From NCBI GenBank assembly GCA_028095005.1, contig CM051460.1:235494742-235558741 (forward strand): 64,000 nt of DNA, read 5' to 3'. A program made the translations under genes and the position numbers. Numbering within the stretch: the first letter of the stretch is position 1; each line of letters starts with the position of its first letter. Source of the stretch: Rhynchospora pubera. Lineage: Eukaryota; Streptophyta; Magnoliopsida; Poales; Cyperaceae. Positions 59,472 through 64,000 of the stretch are shown in pieces. The notes below the pieces were generated by a model. The model made no database searches. It was not told where the DNA came from and saw only the letters and a list, made by a program, of their open reading frames with translations.

Positions 59472-60261
59472 GGTGTAGAGAGATAGTAAGAGAGAGAGAG
59501 AGAGAGCGCGAAGGAAGAGAGAATTTAGAGCGAGATGAGAATGGCGAGTTTGGAGAGGGACAGAGGAGGCTTTTGAAAGGGAAGAGTGGGAGAAAAAAAA
59601 TTTCGTTGCTGAACCGGGTTTACGGACCATTCGGTTCCTTTCTTTATGTGTTTGATGGGTCCCATATGTCAGTGGGAGTATGTCTACGACTTGTGTGTAC
59701 ACCGAGATCAGAGAAGATGTTTTTTGAATATGAGGCCTAAAGAGGAATAAAGTGTTGTGCCGAATGGTGGGCCGGAGTGGGGGTGATGGGGCCGGATTTA
59801 AGGGCAGGGATTCCGCCTCGGGTTCGGATTTTGGTAGACCAAGAGACTTCAAGTGCATTGTTCCCTTGGAACAGTGGAAGACAAAATGTATATCACATTT
59901 GTTGCTTCATGTTAAGCAGTTAAGGTGTAGTCGTGTAGACCGTGTAGTGGTTCACAACATAAGGTATATATTTTTTATTTGAATGTGATAACACTTATAA
60001 TACAAAGTAATTGTAAGGCTCAAGTTAATTGCCAAAATGCAACTCTCAGATCCGATCACACACACGCCCTATTTTAATTCCGTCCTATGTGCATGGCTGT
60101 AAGCGCGTTTAGTACAATGCGGCACTGGAGAAATAAGTTCCTCTGGTTATGATGTGACCATTTTTATCACTCATTATGTAGTCATTCCTTGTTCTAGGAC
60201 ATCTGCATTGGTTGGATCCATATGGGATAATAATATCAGATTTTAGAAAAGAGAAATGATA
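59472..60261. promoter_or_regulatory. 5' leader and promoter region of the AGC kinase gene
   Basis: A (CT)n/(GA)n tract at 59489-59506 lies about 20 bp upstream of the minus-strand ATG, typical of a plant leader. No TATA box could be assigned with confidence. Confidence 0.4.
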
Positions 60262-60587
60262 CAATTAAATTGATTTGACCGAACCCTCGGTTAAATTCCA
60301 TTAGATAATTTTGAAATTCAAATGACCGATTCGAACCGTCAAATATGATCTTTTTATTGTAATCTTCTAACCGACCAAATTTTATATTTTTATAGATTTT
60401 TAATAATTTTAGAAAACTATTAATCTAAATTTTTATGAACCCTTAAAAAATAACAGTTTTTAAAAATCTGAAAAAAAATAGCTAAAAAATAAAATTTGGT
60501 TGACATTGAGATTTCAATAGAGAGAGTAAAGTTGAGATCTAACGGGGTTTAACGGGAAGTCCGGTCAAATCGATTTGATTGAATCCA
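60262..60587. mobile_element. Fold-back element, terminal type 1, copy b
   Basis: The left AATTGATTTGACCG and right CGGTCAAATCGATTTGATTG are inverses. The core GACCGATTCGAACCGTC / ATTGTAATCTTC is as in 2690-3089. The right arm has a deletion, shortening the element to about 326 bp. Confidence 0.68.
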
Positions 60588-61320
60588 TTACATATATAGC
60601 TTGTAGTTATGAGGATCAAAATTTAGTATGCATGAGGGGAGGCCAAATCACGTTAGACGAAAATTATTTTAAGACAGATGGCCATTGAGAAAGAACAGAG
60701 AAGGAACAAAATAAATATATATGTCAAAGGATTTGCAAAATCAGATATGAACTAATTCCTAACGGCCACCCACTAAACAGCGTGTTCCTAGTGTATCAAC
60801 GTAATACAATCTTTGATTCTATATTCTTTGGTATATTGCTCAATAAATTACCCTTTTTAAACAGTTCCTAATTCTTTAATTTACTTATTAATAATATCAG
60901 GCGCTATGTCATTGGTGTATTGCCGTTAGACTCCAATTTTACAAATATGCTAAAAAATACAAAATATTATAAAAAGATATATAATATCCGGAGGAGAATA
61001 ATTAGTTTGATCGTGTGTACACTTGGCGGGGAACCAATGTAGACATTTCAGGTGGATGTTTCATGTTGAAGATCTTATTTTGACAAAGATGCTTTCAAGA
61101 GGGACCACTTCAACAAAAGGCCCTTTATGCTTTATCCAGTAACTACAGGCCTGTAAATAATCAGCCCAATACTTCCCGGATTGAAATTTTGAAATTCACT
61201 TTTTATAGGAAATTGATTATTACCATCGCTCATTCTACCGAAATTTTAAAAAATAATATTAAAATAATATAATCTAATAAAATTAATATCAATTTAATCA
61301 GTTTAATATAAATAGTATCG
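60588..61320. other. Intergenic DNA, no gene seen
   Basis: No ORF, RNA gene or clear repeat boundary. Confidence 0.5.
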
Positions 61321-61323
61321 TAA

Positions 61324-61435
61324 GATCGGAATCCTGGATTCCGAACGTTAGATCGGATTCCTGGATTCCGATCCAACGTTAGATCGGATTCTCGGAGTCC
61401 GATCTAACGTTAGATCGGAATCTGGGATTCCGATC
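61324..61435 (+). promoter_or_regulatory. Four tandem palindromic repeats upstream of the PMD gene
   Basis: Four 23-bp palindromic units start at 61324, 61351, 61382 and 61413. Each begins GATCGGA and, except the first, ends TCCGATC. The last three repeat at exactly 31 bp, separated by (C/T)AACGTTA. The array ends 6 bp before a TATA run, so it sits where upstream promoter elements would be. Confidence 0.8.
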
Positions 61436-61441
61436 TAACTT

Positions 61442-61453
61442 TATATATATATA
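61442..61453 (+). promoter_or_regulatory. TATA box of the PMD gene
   Basis: TATATATATATA directly after the palindrome array is followed about 25-60 bp later by a C/T-rich leader that ends in a splice donor (CACA/GTAAG at 61515/61516). This suggests an untranslated first exon of roughly 61480-61515. Confidence 0.55.
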
Positions 61454-62156
61454 GGGGTTTCCGATCTAATTTTTCGCTGCCCTTCGCTCTCGGACGCTTC
61501 CACGCAGGATTCACAGTAAGTTTTTTTTTTATTAATTTAATTATTTATTTATTTATTTTATTAGTTTTTAATTTAGTTAATTAAATAAAAAAATAGGAAA
61601 ATATTGGAAAAATATTCAAAAAATCTGAAAAAATCAGAAAAAAATCAGAAAAAATTTATATGTAATTTATTAATTATATTGGATATATTTTTGTCTTTTT
61701 ATTTGTTTATTCAATACTTAATTAATTAGAAAAATAGATAATAAATTGTAAAATTATTTGAAAAATACGGAAAAATAAGAAAAATTCATATGAAAATTTA
61801 TGTGTAATTAATATTTTTTTTAATTTTTTTTGCTTTTAATAATTAAGATTTTGATAATTAAATATGGGGAAAATTAGAAAAATGATAATAATTGATGGTA
61901 TTAATTAAAAATGTAGGTAAAAAATTGTTTAGAAGAGAGTCAATTCCTTTCTACTCCAGGTTAGCTTTTTTATATGTTTATTTTATTATTGTTTGAATAG
62001 AATTGTTTGTGAATTGCTTGTAGATTGATTGATGGATTGTAAAATTGTGAAATGCAATGATTGTAAAATTGTGAAATGCAATAATTGAATTATTGATTCA
62101 TTGATACTTGTGAAATGGTTTGTGAAATGCAATGATTGTAAAATTTGAATGATTTA

Positions 62157-62240
62157 TTCAAATTGGGTTGGGTTGGGTTCAAATTGGAATGAAATTGGGT
62201 TGGGTTGGGTTGGGTTCAAATTGGGTTGAAATTGGTTTGT
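62157..62240. repeat. GGGTT-type minisatellite in the PMD 5' intron
   Basis: GGGTTGGGTTGGGTTCAAATTGG-like units recur about three times, with variants GAAATTGGGTTGGG. Confidence 0.75.
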
Positions 62241-62346
62241 AATTGGGGTATGATTTTTTGGAAAACTCTCCCGGTACAGGGGAGATGCTGCCGAAATTTT
62301 TATAGATTTTATACTTTATTAAATTTTAATTGCAGTAACAGTCGAA

Positions 62347-63886
62347 ATGCCACCGCGAAGAAGAATACCAGAGGATCCACGTCGATCCACGAGGCGTCGA
62401 GCAGATCCTGGCGTATCTACATCAGGAGGAGATCCTGGCGCATCTTCATCTGCCCCCCCTGCATCAGGAGGAGATCCTGGAGCATCTTCATCTGCCCCCC
62501 CTGCTGCCCCCCCCCCCCCCCCCCCCCGTTCCTCCTCCTGCTGATCAGCTTCTGCATCTCAGTCAGTCTGAGCTTCGAGGCGTACGAGTAAGTCTTTTTT
62601 TTATTTATATAGTTAATTCTTTTTTATATATATATTTTTTAATAGTATATATAGGAAATAATTTATTTTTTAAATTATTTAGGGTATAGGGTTTAGGGTT
62701 TAAGGAAATAATAAAATTTTTTAATTTATGTAGTTAATTTTTGTATATAGTGAATAGTATATATAGTTAATAATATGTTTTTTAACTTATTTAGGCGTGG
62801 ACGCCCGAAATGCATAAGGCAAAAATGATACGAACCGAGGAGGTGGACCAGCGTCTTGTGACATTGGGCCTTATTCATTTCGTTGAGTTAGGTCACATGC
62901 CATTGGATCGTTCCATGATACAGGGTCTAGCCATGTTCTGGAGGCCCGAGACCCACACGTTCCACTTTCCCCGCGTAGGCGAGATGACCGTTACTCTTGA
63001 GGTATTATTTTTTCCAAGTTCTGTTGGTAGCTATTTATTTATTTATTGTTTTTTTTGGTTGTTTAATAAAAAATGTAAATAAAATTTGCAGGATGTCGCC
63101 TTCATTTTTGGCTTGCCTACGACTGGACGACCGGTGACCGGTCGTACTGATTACGACGATGTGCAGAAGCTAGCCGACTTTGCATTGCCACGGGACACTC
63201 CTATGGAGGATGTTCTAGATTGCTTTAGAGAGAGGGCGACTGATCGACGTGCTGGGAGGTAACAAACGTTTTAAAATTTAATTTAAATTTTGAGATATGC
63301 TGCAATATATATATATATATATATGTGTATATATATATGTGTGTGTGTAATGTTTATGTAATGCAGGAAACTTCACGCAGTACAGTTTAGAAAACTGCGT
63401 GATATGTGGGCACAGGGACCGGGGTCAGAGGACGCAGATAGGATCGATAGATACACACGGGCCCTGGTGTTGGAGTTGATGGGTTGCGAGATGTTTCCAG
63501 ATACCACAGGAGATTCTGTTCCTTGTTTTTATCTGGAGTTACTTCGGGTTAGTACTTGTAAATATTAAGAACATCTCTTACATTAGTACTAACTTGGATA
63601 ACTTAGTTTAAAATGTGGAGCAACTAACGAAAATTTTTTTTTCTTATTTGCAGGATATTCATGCATCGGATTCAGTGAGATATAACTGGGGTGCGGCCAC
63701 ACTTGCTATGTTATACCGCGGCCTGGACTTGGCAGTCCTGGCAAATGGCGCTCAGAAGGTTCCTGCTCCGTGGCTTCTGCTTCAGTTGTGGTCGTACACT
63801 CGGTTATTGCTTTGTCGCCCGTCTGTTACGAAAAGTTTCGAAGGTTGGGGGAAGCCGTCAGTTGAGAGATGTCCGCCGTATGGGAG
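62347..63886 (+). CDS. Plant mobile domain (PMD, aminotransferase-like) protein, partial and frame-broken
   Basis: Coding exons are 62347-62587, 62795-63001, 63092-63258, 63367-63547 and 63654-63886, all with GT..AG borders; the gene runs off the window. Exon 1 encodes a basic start (MPPRRRIPEDPRRSTRRR), two GGDPGASSSAPP repeats and a proline run. Exons 2-5 read WTPEMHKAKMI, LGLIHFVELGHMPLD, DVAFIFGLPTTGRPVTG, KLHAVQFRKL and YNWGAATLAMLYRGLD, the hallmark order of the PMD domain (N-terminal half). Exon 1 has 21 C residues (62507-62527); with that count the frame stops at about 62541, whereas one base fewer would join exon 2 in frame. PMD proteins include MAIL/MAIN genome-maintenance factors and many transposon-borne copies. 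Which this is cannot be decided here. Confidence 0.78.
62507..62527 (+). repeat. C21 homopolymer inside PMD exon 1
   Basis: Twenty-one consecutive C residues. Exon 1 is 241 nt long, one base out of phase with the otherwise consistent exon joins. Confidence 0.9.
63306..63352. repeat. (TA)n(TG)n microsatellite in PMD intron
   Basis: A compound TA and TG dinucleotide tract lies just before the acceptor of the fourth coding exon. Confidence 0.85.
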
Positions 63887-64000
63887 GTATAATATTTTCT
63901 TAAATAAAGTAAATGAAATATTGTAATATAACATAAATTTGTTTGATAGGTAATAATTAATTAGTTAAATTCGTTATTTTAAATTAATCTAAATTCGTTA

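Noticed and set aside
58951..59740. Plus-strand ORFs opposite kinase exon 1
   Set aside because: Arg/Glu-rich frames antisense to a Ser-rich coding exon; no independent evidence.
61380..61425. AGATCGGAA motifs resembling sequencing adapter
   Set aside because: Only the first 9-10 bases resemble it, the units are palindromic, spaced at 31 bp and embedded in consistent promoter-like DNA.
61324..61435. Regularly spaced repeats as a CRISPR array
   Set aside because: The spacers are the same 8 bases each time and the context is plant nuclear DNA.

Overview
The window is plant nuclear DNA from a flowering plant. Evidence: spliced genes with GT..AG introns, plant-specific families (CYP94 P450, IQM calmodulin-binding protein, AGC VIII kinase, Root_cap protein, plant mobile domain protein) and plant-type transposons. 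Base composition is strongly AT-rich outside exons, which fits a eudicot or another non-grass angiosperm. The species cannot be named from the sequence.

Five host-type genes were found. (1) 16287-18926 (+): a cytochrome P450 of the CYP94C type (jasmonoyl-isoleucine oxidation), two exons. (2) 30593-32185 (-): a secreted Cys-rich Root_cap/LEA-related protein, two exons. (3) 46303-50352 (+): an IQM3-like calmodulin-binding protein, nine coding exons, all junctions in frame. (4) 54602-59471 (-): an AGC VIII Ser/Thr kinase with the plant DFD signature, two exons and a 3.5-kb intron. (5) 62347 to the right edge (+): a plant mobile domain (PMD) protein whose first coding exon carries a 21-C run that breaks the frame. 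A small GRF zinc-finger gene (342-742) rides inside a Mutator-like element at the left edge.

Most of the rest is transposon sequence. 7-2035 is a MULE with about 170-bp terminal inverted repeats and a 9-bp target duplication. 2690-9781 is a train of fold-back elements separated by little more than (TA)n; one of them (3132-7081) was split by an LTR, itself split by a copia solo LTR. 10778-11968 is a nearly perfect 1.2-kb palindrome that looks like a recent template-switch event centred on a fold-back element. 19557-29900 holds several hAT elements, further fold-back elements and an AT-rich repeat field. 33765-43640 holds two more copies of the same copia solo LTR, a second LTR type, a LINE fragment and small hAT elements. 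43640-46070 and 50353-64000 are sparser.

The genes do not form a pathway with one another. The shared theme is small transposons in host introns: CYP94C, Root_cap and IQM each carry one. Two cores (about 70 bp and about 95 bp) recur in fold-back elements whose termini differ, which makes the fold-back set the least conventional part of the window.
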